The notes: generated by a model not told the origin, from the letters alone. Counted from the first letter of the stretch, positions 17,980 to 26,706 are shown. The stretch: 44,989 nt of DNA from Anaerolineales bacterium (GCA_030018695.1 JASEHI010000014.1:1-44989), one strand, 5' to 3'. Made by a program: numbers and translations.

Positions 17980-19121
17980 GGCAGGTCTCCCCTGAACGTG
18001 GGGCGTATATTCTGGTCGAAGAAAGCCTGGTCGAGGCCGTAAAGCGCCTGGTAAAACTGCTGCGCCTCGGCTACGATATCCATTTGCGGGAAGCGCTCGG
18101 GGTGGAGGCGGGCGGCCAGCCAGGTCAGGCCCAGGATCCAGCGCGTGTCGGGCTGGTCCCAACTGTACAGGTCGCCGGGGAAGGCGTACAGGCGTCCCGC
18201 TTGCACGGCGCGCAAGGCCTGCCACTGAGGGTCGTTTTTCAACGCCGCGACGATCTCCGAGGAGTTCTTGACGTATGAGATGACGAAGATGTCATCGGCA
18301 TCCCAGGCAGCGATCTGCTCCAAAGTCACCTGTGTCCAGCCTTTGCCGGGATTGGCGTTTACCCAAACCGGGACGCCGCCGGCCATTTCCACCAGGCGCG
18401 TCTGCATCCAGCTCAGCGGCGGCACGTTGAACGCCACATTGCCGTCGCGGTCGGTGTAGTACAGCATCAGCACTTTGGGTTTGACAGCCACGTCACTGAC
18501 GGCCGCCTGGATTTGCGCCGCCCTGGATTGATAGAAGGCGGCCACCTCCTGGGCGCGAGCCTCGTTTTGAAAGACCTGCCCCAGGGTTTCCAGGTCGCGG
18601 GTGTACTGCTCGGGAGTTTCGAAATCCACATAAATGACCGGAATCCCCAAGACTTCAATGGGAGCGCCGACCGTTTCGGCCAGGTAACTCTTGAGGATCA
18701 CCAGGTCAGGATGGAGCGCGGCGATTTGTTCGGCGCCGGCGTCCTGCTGGATGGTTGCCTTTTCGGCGTAATCGGGGTCAATCAGGGCGATGAAATTACT
18801 CGTCCCCTGGCTGGCGCTGCCCAGCGCCACAATACGCTGCGGCGCTTCGGGGAAGGTATAGGCGGCGTCGGCGATCATGATCAGTGCTTTGCCGGTGATG
18901 ACGATGCGCTGCGGCGGAGACGGTAAAGTGACCTGCCGCCCCAGGGCATCGGTGACGGTGACTGCCTGGGGGGCGGTGGGCGATGGAGCCAGCGTGGGCG
19001 TTTCGGGAGAGGCCGCAGTGGGCGGCGTGGTTGGGGCGGGGGTCGCCGCCGGGCCGCATGCGGTAAGAAGCAGGCTGGCAACAAGCAGAAAGAAAACAGG
19101 AGAGAAGATGCGGTTTTTCAT
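17976..19121 (-). CDS. ABC transporter substrate-binding lipoprotein
   Basis: This 381-residue protein has a lipoprotein signal (LLVASLLLTACG, Cys near 22), a Pro/Thr linker (APTTPPTAASPETPTLAPSP) and a periplasmic-binding domain of the Fe3+-siderophore/B12 (TroA-like) type (QRIVALGSASQGTSNFIALI, HPDLVILKSYL, VYVDFETPEQYTRDLETLGQ-like region). Length is typical. It follows padR by 14 nt and overlaps the permease by its stop codon. The ligand is not predictable from sequence alone. Confidence 0.9.
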   Translation of the reverse strand: MKNRIFSPVFFLLVASLLLTACGPAATPAPTTPPTAASPETPTLAPSPTAPQAVTVTDALGRQVTLPSPPQRIVITGKALIMIADAAYTFPEAPQRIVALGSASQGTSNFIALIDPDYAEKATIQQDAGAEQIAALHPDLVILKSYLAETVGAPIEVLGIPVIYVDFETPEQYTRDLETLGQVFQNEARAQEVAAFYQSRAAQIQAAVSDVAVKPKVLMLYYTDRDGNVAFNVPPLSWMQTRLVEMAGGVPVWVNANPGKGWTQVTLEQIAAWDADDIFVISYVKNSSEIVAALKNDPQWQALRAVQAGRLYAFPGDLYSWDQPDTRWILGLTWLAARLHPERFPQMDIVAEAQQFYQALYGLDQAFFDQNIRPTFRGDLP

Positions 19122-19135
19122 GGATTATTTTCCTT

Positions 19136-19696
19136 TCATTCGGATAACCCCAGATCAGGCCGGCAGGCTCCCAGCCAATCCAGGATTGAGGTCAACTGCC
19201 CAATGCGCAGCGCCAGACCCAGGCGGTTGAAGCGCTGCCCGGTGGGTAATTCGTCCAGGCTGGTTTCCAGTCGAGCCAGGCCGGCGCGGATGGCATCTGC
19301 CTGCGCGTCGATCAGGCTGCGCGCCAGGCTGTGCTCACGCGCCAGGGCAAAATACAGGCGTGTGGTGAACTCCACGCGGATCGCCCGCACGCTGCAGCCG
19401 GTTGGAGCGCGCAGCCAGGTTTCGAGACGTTGCTGCCCGGCCTCGGTCAGATGGAACAGACGGCGCGCCGGTAATTTTTCTTGCGCTGCAGTTTCGCCAA
19501 GAATCACCCCCTGGTCTTCCAACCGCTTGAGGATGTTATACACCTGGCTCAGGCTGATGTGCCAGACCTGGCCCAGCTCGGCGGTTAATCGCTGGTACAG
19601 GTCGTATCCGTGGGCCGGGCGCTGCGCCAGGAAACCCAGCAGGGCAAATTCGGGGGATAAGGCGCTGGCAGAAGGGGAGCTTCGCGATATACTCAC
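19136..19696 (-). CDS. PadR-family transcriptional regulator
   Basis: PadR proteins are winged-helix repressors with a C-terminal dimer helix. The 186 residues show the PadR pattern: SPEFALLGFLAQRPAHGYDL, then WHISLSQVYNILKRLEDQGV and RLFHLTEAGQQRLETWL. The start is a GTG placed inside a large palindrome (19683-19713), so the gene probably represses itself and the downstream ABC operon. No Shine-Dalgarno precedes the GTG. Confidence 0.9.
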   Translation of the reverse strand: MSISRSSPSASALSPEFALLGFLAQRPAHGYDLYQRLTAELGQVWHISLSQVYNILKRLEDQGVILGETAAQEKLPARRLFHLTEAGQQRLETWLRAPTGCSVRAIRVEFTTRLYFALAREHSLARSLIDAQADAIRAGLARLETSLDELPTGQRFNRLGLALRIGQLTSILDWLGACRPDLGLSE

Positions 19697-19713
19697 TCAG
19701 TGAGTATATCGCG
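19683..19713. promoter_or_regulatory. 31-bp perfect palindrome: PadR operator
   Basis: Arms CGCGATATACTCACT (19683-19697) and AGTGAGTATATCGCG (19699-19713) match over 15 bp about a single central C. The padR start codon lies in it. Its position and symmetry fit an autorepressor site. Confidence 0.75.
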
Positions 19714-20126
19714 CTTAGGGCCGTGTGTCAAGCAATTCGGCGGCAGCGTGCTCAAAGCTGTCTTCGAAATCAACCGGTAAGATGGCAGGTAGCACCATCG
19801 GTAGGCCGGGGAGTGATGAACGGCCGGACGGGTTCATAGAGCCGTTCTCCCTGGGGGCTTCCAGGGGGGCAAATTCCGCCAGTAACCTTTCCCTGAAAGC
19901 AGCCTCGCTCGCGATGAGATTCTCTGGCCCCATCGCCCCCTAGTACAGAAGCTTGTACACATCGCGTGGCTCCATGAAAGGATACCAGCGAAAGTGCTGG
20001 TCAATGAGACGAAACAGGCTTTAGTGATCGTGCCACATACTGCTTTTGGATACCACCAGATCAGGCCAGACGATCTACCGGTGCGGCTGCTTCAAGCGCT
20101 TTCAACTGCGCGGGGAGCACCGCTGG
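19714..20126. other. Intergenic region with a decayed C-terminal tail
   Basis: No convincing gene. A minus-strand frame at 19715-19933 is not recognisable. At about 20064-20126 the minus strand encodes PAVLPAQLKALEAAAPVDRL followed by a stop, closely matching the end of the small ORF at 24487-24675 (PSVLPALLKAFDEAAPVGRL). This is a relic of a related gene whose upstream part has been lost next to trmO. Confidence 0.55.
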
Positions 20127-20564
20127 TCAATGCCCTGCCCGGCTGCACCGCGCGTACCAGCCGGTTTGCACCTCGCTGCGGACGTCGAAATCCGGCACGT
20201 AGGGCTTGATGTCGAGCAGGGGTGTGCCGTCGAGCACGTCCACGCCTTCGACGGTTAGGGTATTTTCCTGCCGGCTTAACAGCCTGACGACGGAAAGTCC
20301 AATCGGGTTTGGACGACAGGGATAGCGCGTGGCGAACAGGCCGCGTAACTGGTCATCGAGAAATGGTTGAACGCGCAAAGAATATCCCGATGAGCAGTGA
20401 AAGACGTACAACAGGATAATGTGCGAGAAGCCCTCGATATCCTGGAGTCCGGCGGCGAATTCAGGATAGACCTCGACCCGGCCAATGGCCTGCGAACGCG
20501 AGGCCTGGATGGGAGTCTGGTCTTTCTCAGTGAATGGCGAATGGATCACGCCGATCGGCTTCAT
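20127..20564 (-). CDS. trmO: TrmO (TsaA domain) tRNA N6-methyltransferase
   Basis: TrmO methylates t6A37 in tRNA-Thr using SAM. The 145-residue protein begins MKPIGVIHSPFTEKDQTPIQ at an ATGA overlap with the DUF364 gene. It has the TsaA features DIEGFSHIILLYVFHCS, RYPCRPNPIGLSVVRLL and VLDGTPLLDIKPYVPDFD. It is the single-domain type. Its last residues (YARCSRAGH) run into a relic of another gene, so the C-terminus may be altered. It ends the fur-feo operon; TrmO-like domains often lie near metal genes for unknown reasons. Confidence 0.88.
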   Translation of the reverse strand: MKPIGVIHSPFTEKDQTPIQASRSQAIGRVEVYPEFAAGLQDIEGFSHIILLYVFHCSSGYSLRVQPFLDDQLRGLFATRYPCRPNPIGLSVVRLLSRQENTLTVEGVDVLDGTPLLDIKPYVPDFDVRSEVQTGWYARCSRAGH

Positions 20565-21307
20565 GACAAATTCCATGTGGTTTTCTTGGCTTTCTGGATG
20601 GAGAGCAGGCGGACGCCTTCCACCTGCTGGAAAGAGGCCCCCTGCCCAATGGTACGCAGCGCCGCTGTTTCGTCCACGATGCGTGTGCCGGAGAGTATGG
20701 TTGCCCGGTGAGCAAATAGCACCGGCGAGAGGGGGGTGCTCGGCCCCAGGATCATGACCAACGCCTGTGGGCGGCACAGGGCCAGCAGGCCGTCCAGCGT
20801 GTGGTTGATCAACGCACTGCCGGTGATGGCGACCACGTCGGCCTGGGGGATCAACTCGGCGGCGGCTTCGGTAGGGTATTCGCCTTCTACCGGGCGCTGT
20901 TCGAGCACCCACAACTGTCCTGCCGCCGGGCGCAGTTTGGGGATGAATGGGAAATGCCCCACCAGTGCCACGTTGCGGCCGCGCCCGTGTTCGATCAGCA
21001 TCTCCACGGCGTTGACCTCGACTGCGCCACTTTCGTCCACGGCGAGCAGTGAGTTGATCGCTGCTACGCCGATGCTGGCTTCCAGCAGGTTGTCGGAGCG
21101 GGCGTATTCGGCCAGTTCGCGGGCGCTCTTCTCGTGCAAACGACCCACGTCGCGCGCCGGTGCGTGGCCATGGGGCTTGTCGCCGGTGAAAGTGGAGGCC
21201 AGACCGCAGAAGCGGCTGTACACTGCCGTCCAGTGCACGCCAACCAGCACGGTACGAACCGGCGCATCCATGTCCAGGCTGTCCAGCAAATCATCCAGGA
21301 TGTTCAT
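20561..21307 (-). CDS. DUF4213/DUF364 putative heavy-metal chelation protein
   Basis: The roughly 248-residue protein matches the DUF4213-DUF364 pair: N-terminal half with VRTVLVGVHWTAVYSRFCGL and LLEASIGVAAINSLLAV, C-terminal Rossmann-like half with NVALVGHFPFIPKL, DVVAITGSALINHTLDGLL and LVMILGPSTPLSPVLF. The family is proposed to bind heavy metals and is often near molybdenum or iron genes. The ATG at 21307 (AAGGA upstream) lies inside the end of arsR; an earlier TTG is also in frame. Confidence 0.85.
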   Translation of the reverse strand: MNILDDLLDSLDMDAPVRTVLVGVHWTAVYSRFCGLASTFTGDKPHGHAPARDVGRLHEKSARELAEYARSDNLLEASIGVAAINSLLAVDESGAVEVNAVEMLIEHGRGRNVALVGHFPFIPKLRPAAGQLWVLEQRPVEGEYPTEAAAELIPQADVVAITGSALINHTLDGLLALCRPQALVMILGPSTPLSPVLFAHRATILSGTRIVDETAALRTIGQGASFQQVEGVRLLSIQKAKKTTWNLS

Positions 21308-21629
21308 CTTGAAATCCTTCCACAAGTTTGGAGCGACGAGATGCTTCTTCCACCAGTACCTCTCGCATCAGGTCGCAGATGTTGACGATCTTTGGATTGG
21401 CGATCTGATAAACGACCTCCTGCGCGTGGCGCTGAGCGATGACAACGCCTCCGTTGCGCAGCACGCCGAGGTGCCGGGAGATCGTCGTCTGCGGAAGACC
21501 GGTGATGCGCGCGATCTCGTTCACCCGTTGAGGTCCATCCCGCAAAACGTGGACGATTTCGATCCGTATGGCGCTGGACATACACCGGCAAAGATCTGCC
21601 TGGATTTCAAAAATAGACCGTTGCGACAA
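21291..21629 (-). CDS. ArsR-family transcriptional regulator
   Basis: A 112-residue winged-helix repressor with the ArsR pattern CMSSAIRIEIVHVLRDGPQR, VNEIARITGLPQTTISRHLG and VLRNGGVVIAQRHAQEVVYQ. It has a Cys near the N-terminus (ADLCRCMS) and another in NICDLM, which could bind metal. The start is TTG 21629, 1 nt after the feoB stop, with a GGAG site. It probably responds to a metal handled by this operon. Confidence 0.88.
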   Translation of the reverse strand: MSQRSIFEIQADLCRCMSSAIRIEIVHVLRDGPQRVNEIARITGLPQTTISRHLGVLRNGGVVIAQRHAQEVVYQIANPKIVNICDLMREVLVEEASRRSKLVEGFQDEHPG

Positions 21630-21630
21630 A

Positions 21631-23631
21631 TCACACTCCCCAGCCCAGCACCCGGGCCAATTGGTAAACGATGACCGCCGCGCCGAACGAGATGACCAAC
21701 AGCAAGCCCACGCTGAAAGCAGTCCATTTCCACGAAGCGGTTTCTTGTTTAATTACTGCCACCGTCGCCGCGCAGGGGATGAAGGTCATCTGCACCACCA
21801 GGAATGCCAGCGCCGCCGCCGGGGTCAGGGTTCTGGCAACCTGTTCGGCCAGCCCCAGGTTTGCCTCACTCCCATACAAGACGCCCAGCGTCGCAATCGT
21901 ATTTTCCTTGGCGACAAAACTGGACAGCAATGCGACCATCAACCTCCAATCCCCCAATCCCAGCCAACGCCCGGCGGGTTCCAGCCAGCGCCCAAACCTG
22001 GCAAGCAGACTTCCTTCGATCTCGCCGCCCGGCAGGTAAGCGAGCAGCCAGACAATGGCCGAGGCCAGCAAAATGATGCCACCGGCCTTCTTGATAAAAG
22101 CCCCAGTCTTGTACCAGACGTACAGGCCGATGGTACGGGCGTTCGGAAGGTGGTAGAGCGGCATTTCCATGATAAAGGCTGAACGCGCCCCCCTGAACAC
22201 ACCCCGGTTGATCGCCATGCCAACCAAGAGCAGCAGGACGAGATTGCCAACCACCAGCCCCCAGGTGACGAGCGCCGCGTTCTTGCCGAAAAAGGCCGGG
22301 GCCAGGAAGGCGATCACCGCTATGCGTGCGCTGCACGGCACCAGCGGCGCGAGCAGGATGGTCAACAGGCGGGCGCGGCGCTCCTCGACAATGCGCGCCC
22401 CCATGACGGCCGGTACATTGCAGCCAAATCCGATGCACAGCGGCAAAAAAGAACGGCCGTGCAGTCCCATCCAGTGCATGAAGCGATCCATCACATACGC
22501 CGACCGCGCCAGGTAGCCGACGTCTTCCAGTAAGCCCAATACGGCAAAGAAGACGACCAGGATGGGCACGAACGTCAACACAGTGCCTGCGCCACCAATC
22601 AGGCCATCCACCAGCAGGCTGGTCAGCCACGCCGGAGCAGGAGCGAGAACCTGGCGTACGCTTTCCGCAATGGAGGAGATGACCTTCGTGTCGAGCCAGC
22701 TCACCACCGGCATGGCCGCTGTATACGTGAGCCAAAAAACCAGTCCAAAAATGCCCAACAGCAGCACCAGCCCCCAGAATGGGTGGGTGGCGATCTTGTC
22801 CAGGCGATCGGTGAGGCTGATCGCGCCGGGCTTAGGCTTTATAATGGCGGCCCGCACCATGCGTCCGATCCACTCGTAACGTCCTCCGGCGACATCCAGG
22901 TAGGCGTCTTCGTGCTGCTTCAGCAGCGCGTGAATGCGCTCCCAGTCCTCCGGCGCGGATCCACGAACCATTTCGGTAATTTCCACATCTCCTTCGAGCA
23001 GCTTGATGGCAGTCCAGTCTTCCGGATAGAGCGGGATTTTCCCGCTGAGCAGGGAGCAAATCTCTGCCAGCACCGGACGGTGCTCGGCGTGGATTCCCGG
23101 GCGATTGGGCGCAAAATCATCGGGATTCTTCACCAGGCGTAGCGCGGCGTCGATCAGCTCACTGACGCCCTGTTTGCGAGAGGCCACCAGCGGCACGACC
23201 GGCACCCCCAGCGCCGCTTGCAGCACGTGCGTCTCCACATGAATCCCCGCTTGCCCGGCGACGTCCATCATGTTCACCCCCACCACCACCCGCACCGGCA
23301 TGCTCAACAGTTCGGCGACCAGGTACAGGTTGCGTTCCAGAGCGGCGGCGTTGACGATGACCACTACCACGTCTGGCCGCTCGCGGAGCAAAAAATCTCG
23401 CGCGATGCGCTCCTCTTCGGAGTTGGCCGTCAGGCTGTAGGTGCCCGGCAAGTCCACTAGGCGAATCACCTGTCCATCATGCATGTACAGGCCGGTTTTC
23501 TGCTCCACCGTTTTGCCCGGCCAGTTGCCCACGTGCTGGTTCAGTCCGGTGAGCATGTTGAAGACGGTGGACTTGCCCACGTTGGGCTGCCCGGCCAGGG
23601 CAATGGTACAGGTGACTTTCTCTTTGCTCAT
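21631..23631 (-). CDS. feoB: Ferrous iron transporter FeoB
   Basis: FeoB imports Fe2+ across the membrane using a cytoplasmic G-protein domain. The 666-residue protein starts MSKEKVTCTIALAGQPNVGK at an ATGA overlap with feoA. It has G1 (GQPNVGKS), G3 (DLPGTYSL), G4 (VGVNMMDVAG) and the membrane gates (GCNVPAVMGARIVEERRARL and LVPCSARIAVIAF). Length is slightly below the longest FeoB proteins. The Cys in GCNVPAV and PCSARI are typical. Confidence 0.96.
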   Translation of the reverse strand: MSKEKVTCTIALAGQPNVGKSTVFNMLTGLNQHVGNWPGKTVEQKTGLYMHDGQVIRLVDLPGTYSLTANSEEERIARDFLLRERPDVVVVIVNAAALERNLYLVAELLSMPVRVVVGVNMMDVAGQAGIHVETHVLQAALGVPVVPLVASRKQGVSELIDAALRLVKNPDDFAPNRPGIHAEHRPVLAEICSLLSGKIPLYPEDWTAIKLLEGDVEITEMVRGSAPEDWERIHALLKQHEDAYLDVAGGRYEWIGRMVRAAIIKPKPGAISLTDRLDKIATHPFWGLVLLLGIFGLVFWLTYTAAMPVVSWLDTKVISSIAESVRQVLAPAPAWLTSLLVDGLIGGAGTVLTFVPILVVFFAVLGLLEDVGYLARSAYVMDRFMHWMGLHGRSFLPLCIGFGCNVPAVMGARIVEERRARLLTILLAPLVPCSARIAVIAFLAPAFFGKNAALVTWGLVVGNLVLLLLVGMAINRGVFRGARSAFIMEMPLYHLPNARTIGLYVWYKTGAFIKKAGGIILLASAIVWLLAYLPGGEIEGSLLARFGRWLEPAGRWLGLGDWRLMVALLSSFVAKENTIATLGVLYGSEANLGLAEQVARTLTPAAALAFLVVQMTFIPCAATVAVIKQETASWKWTAFSVGLLLVISFGAAVIVYQLARVLGWGV

Positions 23632-23909
23632 AGCGCCTCCACCAGCACCTTGAGCGCTTCGCCGCGCCCCAGGGCAATCTGAGTATCCCTTACGGTAACG
23701 ATCATCGGGCCGCGGCCAAAATTCTGCACGACCGTCACCTCGACGCCAGACGTGAATCCCAGCGAGACCATCCGGCACATCAACCCGCGACCACCCGAAG
23801 GGCCAACCACCACGCCCCGTTCCCCTGGCTTTAGACTGCTCAAGGGAGTTTGGCCCGGCTGCGATTGGCCGAGTTCTTCCAAGTTTTTACACTTCGACCT
23901 TAGCCTCAT
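23628..23909 (-). CDS. feoA: FeoA-domain protein
   Basis: FeoA is a small SH3-like partner of FeoB. The 93-residue protein starts at ATG 23909 (MRLRSKCKNLEELGQSQPG), inside the end of fur. Its core is PLSSLKPGERGVVVGPSGGR, then RMVSLGFTSGVEVTVVQNFG, and IALGRGEALKVLV. The upstream frame is open but overlaps fur. It ends in an ATGA overlap with feoB. Confidence 0.92.
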   Translation of the reverse strand: MRLRSKCKNLEELGQSQPGQTPLSSLKPGERGVVVGPSGGRGLMCRMVSLGFTSGVEVTVVQNFGRGPMIVTVRDTQIALGRGEALKVLVEAL

Positions 23910-24345
23910 GATTGGTAGCCCTTTCTTTACGACAGTTGGAACAGTAGCCAGTGAGGGACAGGTGTACATCCATGACCTGTGCACCTTCCCGATCAATCAG
24001 AGATTGCACGGCTTCCGTTACGGCAGGAGCTTCGAATTCGATCACCTGTCGGCACCCGATACAGGTGAAGTGATAATGGGGCACCTCTTGTACCGCCTCG
24101 AAATGGCCATGTTCTTCGCCCAGGCCGTGTTCCTTCACCAGCCCCATCGCTTTCAGCAAAGCCAGCGTGCGGTAGACCGTGGCCAGGCCGATGCGCGGAT
24201 CGTGTGCTTTGACCCGATCATGGATGTCTTCGGCGTCCAGGTGCTCCTGGCTGGCTTCGAGCACTTCCAGGATCAACTTCCGCTGGCGGGTCATCCGCAA
24301 GCCGTTGGAGCGAATGGCGGTGAGGAATTGTGCTTCTCGACTCAT
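23887..24345 (-). CDS. fur: Fur-family metal-responsive repressor
   Basis: Fur-family proteins repress metal uptake genes when metal is bound. The 152 residues start MSREAQFLTAIRSNGLRMTR, with a winged helix (QRKLILEVLEASQEHLDAED and RIGLATVYRTLALLKAMGLV) and metal sites HFEAVQEVPHYHFTC, then two CxxC pairs (CIGC and CSNC) for structural zinc. An A/T-rich palindrome lies just upstream. As first gene of fur-feoA-feoB-arsR it probably controls iron uptake and itself. A Zur or PerR role cannot be excluded. Confidence 0.92.
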   Translation of the reverse strand: MSREAQFLTAIRSNGLRMTRQRKLILEVLEASQEHLDAEDIHDRVKAHDPRIGLATVYRTLALLKAMGLVKEHGLGEEHGHFEAVQEVPHYHFTCIGCRQVIEFEAPAVTEAVQSLIDREGAQVMDVHLSLTGYCSNCRKERATNHEAKVEV

Positions 24346-24354
24346 GGTGCACTT

Positions 24355-24379
24355 ATTGATAATAATACTTATTATCAAT
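24355..24379. promoter_or_regulatory. Fur-box-like palindrome upstream of fur-feoAB
   Basis: ATTGATAATAA (24355-24365) and TTATTATCAAT (24369-24379) are perfect 11-bp arms around TAC, 9 nt before the fur ATG. The GATAAT-like half-sites resemble Fur-type boxes. This suggests autoregulation of the iron operon. Confidence 0.7.
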
Positions 24380-24486
24380 ATACACCATTTCACAGCCAGC
24401 GACAAGTGACATTCGTCACGAAATGATGCCGCAAGGGACAGATTGGTTTTCGTCGTACCCCCTGGTACCGCAACCGTACCAGAAAG

Positions 24487-24675
24487 CTAAAGCCGCCCCA
24501 CCGGCGCGGCTTCATCGAACGCTTTCAGCAGCGCGGGGAGCACCGATGGTAAATACCCTATGCCTGCCAGAATAAAGACTAACTGTCGAATGGCTTGTTT
24601 CCACTTTTGTTGGAGGTGCGCATTCGCTTCACTCCAGAAGCGCTTTCCATACCGTTCCACATGATAGTCAATCAT
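24487..24675 (-). CDS. Small protein coupled to the MBL lipoprotein gene
   Basis: I do not recognise this 62-residue protein (MIDYHVERYGKRFWSEANAH, then QKWKQAIRQLVFILAGIGYL). It begins at an ATGA overlap with the MBL gene. A hydrophobic centre precedes a tail, PSVLPALLKAFDEAAPVGRL, of which a second decayed copy is found at 20064-20126. It may be the C-terminal leftover of a larger family or a real small membrane-associated protein. The 24346-24486 gap beside it holds the Fur box and a short motif also seen at 558-579. Confidence 0.5.
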   Translation of the reverse strand: MIDYHVERYGKRFWSEANAHLQQKWKQAIRQLVFILAGIGYLPSVLPALLKAFDEAAPVGRL

Positions 24676-25703
24676 TCCTTCACGTTGATTACGCTTCCTA
24701 CACCGGTGCGCAGAAAATCCTCACCATACTCGGTCGCGAACATGGCAATGGCGCGCTCGCCCGTGCAGTGCGAGGGGGCGACTTTTTGCACACCAAGCCG
24801 CCTGAAATCGCCGATAATGGTAGCAATCTCAGCCTCGCTTTTATCACCAAGATGGAAACCGCCCAGCACCATGTAGACAGGCACTCCAGTCAACTCTACG
24901 GCTCTTTCAATGATCCGGACGATCCCTGGATGGGCGCATCCGGTGACGATTACCAGTCCATCCGGCGTGCGGATCACCAGTGCCTGTTCAGGGATAGCCC
25001 CGCTGATCTCGCCGGTGGTGAGAATGTGTTCTGTGATTGGTTGGCCGGGTGTTACTTCAATCACCCCTGTGACCTGTTGGACCTGACGTATGTAGGAATC
25101 CCCAAATGAGGGGAGCAGGTAAACAGATGTCTGTGGATCAACCTCCAGCAGAGCTCCAAGCCCTCCTGTGTGATCGCCGTGGGCATGGGAGAGAACGACA
25201 TATTGAATGCGGGTGGGATCAATCGAGAGCAACTGCATATTTCTCAACAGGATCCGTCCATCTTTGCCAGTGTCGAACAGCAAAATCTGGCCGCGATACT
25301 CCACCAGCGCAGAAAAACCCCAGTCGGTTGTCAGGCGCGTATCAAAGGGAACATTATTGTACAGGATGGTAATCGTGAGCGGAGCAACCGGAGAAGCGAT
25401 GGTCGGCAGCGTATCCTCCGCAGGGATGGGGGAGGCGATAGGAGGTAGTGTCGTGATCGAGGAGGCCGTGGGAATTGGCGACGGGCTTGCAGTAGAGGTG
25501 GGGGCAGCAGGCGGGGATGTCAACGAGGAAGAAGGAGAAATTGGCACGATGCACCCGGATAGCAGCGCACTGATGACCGAAAGGGATATCAGCATATCAG
25601 TAAGCAAGGTCTTGGCAGAATGACTGGCTCGAAACGCCCTCCGCCTCTCGCGTTGTTCGACCGGGACTCCTGCATAGATATGGACAAAAGAATGTTTGCT
25701 CAC
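24672..25703 (-). CDS. MBL-fold metallohydrolase lipoprotein
   Basis: A metallo-beta-lactamase-fold hydrolase. The 343 residues have an N-terminal lipoprotein signal (MLISLSVISALLSGC, Cys near residue 51, behind an unusually long Arg-rich leader), a long Ser/Pro/Thr linker and the MBL domain with the HxHxDH metal motif (SHAHGDHTGGL) and downstream GCAHPG and GGFHLG His residues. It resembles the subgroup that includes methanopterin-related phosphate synthases, but here it is secreted. GTG 25703 has a GGAGGT site. Confidence 0.85.
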   Translation of the reverse strand: MSKHSFVHIYAGVPVEQRERRRAFRASHSAKTLLTDMLISLSVISALLSGCIVPISPSSSLTSPPAAPTSTASPSPIPTASSITTLPPIASPIPAEDTLPTIASPVAPLTITILYNNVPFDTRLTTDWGFSALVEYRGQILLFDTGKDGRILLRNMQLLSIDPTRIQYVVLSHAHGDHTGGLGALLEVDPQTSVYLLPSFGDSYIRQVQQVTGVIEVTPGQPITEHILTTGEISGAIPEQALVIRTPDGLVIVTGCAHPGIVRIIERAVELTGVPVYMVLGGFHLGDKSEAEIATIIGDFRRLGVQKVAPSHCTGERAIAMFATEYGEDFLRTGVGSVINVKE

Positions 25704-25737
25704 GATGACCTCCGAATGGAATCAGACCAGAGAGTTA

Positions 25738-26706
25738 TCAATGGCTCACCGGCAGTCCATCCTTCGCATAGAACGCCTTTGCCACGCTCCAGAACCAGGT
25801 CCCAAACCGTTTCACCCTTTGCGCTCGCCCCCGGACCTCAAGCCTGGTCAGCGCTGCTTTGACCTGTTCCGGCTGCCAGGCAGGCAGACCGGCCATCAAG
25901 TCTGCTTCCGGCATGGGGTGGCGGGTGATGATGCTCAGCAAGGTTGCTTCCAGGTCCTCGGTTTCGATGAACTCGCTCTTCGCTTGGGGAGGAACCAAAA
26001 CCCTGGCAAGCTGACCCAGGATAGCCCGCGCCCGCTGCAACCCCTCTTCCTGCGCGGGCTGCACCCAACTCTCGGCTGGCGGCCGGGTCGGCAGGGACAG
26101 GTGTACTTGGTCGGGCCGGATGCGATCCACGACCGACGAGAGTTCCTTCAAAGCGGTCTCGGTGTCGTTGACGTCCTTGATCAACATCACCTCCACCCAT
26201 AGCTTGCCGGTAAATTCCCGGCGAAAAACACCCAGTCCATCCACCAGCCGTTGAAAAGTCAGCTTCGGCCAGGGGCGGTTGATCTTGCGGTACAGGTCAG
26301 GGGTCCCGGCATCCAGTGAAGGCAGCACAGCGTCCGCAGCGGACAACTCTGTGCGCACTTCAGGCTGGTACAGCAGCGCCCCGTTGGTGATGACGGCCAC
26401 CGGTAATTCGGTTAGCCGTTTGACCTGACGGATCAGCCACCCAAGTCCATTGTGCAGTGTCGGTTCGCCCGACCCCACAAAAGTCACCCAATCAATCTCG
26501 CCGGCGTGATGGATGCGCAAGGCCTGTTCCAGTTCAATGAGAATGTCCCTACATGGTACATACTCCCTTCGCTCATTCGTCAGCGGCCGGGTGCGCCCCA
26601 GCTGGCAGTAGACGCAGTTCCAGTTGCAGGTCTTGAGTGGAATGGTGTCAATCCCCAGGGATTGACCCAGCCGGCGGGAAGGGACGGGACCGAAGACGTA
26701 GTTCAT
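25738..26706 (-). CDS. Radical SAM protein (COG0731-like)
   Basis: Radical SAM enzymes use a [4Fe-4S] cluster and SAM to make a radical. The 322-residue protein has the cluster motif CNWNCVYCQLG (CxxxCxYC), then TFVGSGEPTLH and LPVAVITNGALL of the core barrel, and a C-terminal helical extension. It overlaps the end of the ApbC/Mrp-like gene by 59 bp. Related proteins occur beside NifX/MinD genes and may help make metal clusters. The substrate is unknown. Confidence 0.88.
   Translation of the reverse strand: MNYVFGPVPSRRLGQSLGIDTIPLKTCNWNCVYCQLGRTRPLTNERREYVPCRDILIELEQALRIHHAGEIDWVTFVGSGEPTLHNGLGWLIRQVKRLTELPVAVITNGALLYQPEVRTELSAADAVLPSLDAGTPDLYRKINRPWPKLTFQRLVDGLGVFRREFTGKLWVEVMLIKDVNDTETALKELSSVVDRIRPDQVHLSLPTRPPAESWVQPAQEEGLQRARAILGQLARVLVPPQAKSEFIETEDLEATLLSIITRHPMPEADLMAGLPAWQPEQVKAALTRLEVRGRAQRVKRFGTWFWSVAKAFYAKDGLPVSH

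Noticed and set aside
19715..19933. 72-codon ORF after padR
   Set aside because: No recognisable domain or ribosome site; composition is compatible with chance.
20127..20564. trmO stop TGA followed by an in-frame tail, as another Sec codon
   Set aside because: The TrmO domain is already complete, the following tail belongs to another family, and the stem-loop after the TGA is weak (4 bp) without a leading G.
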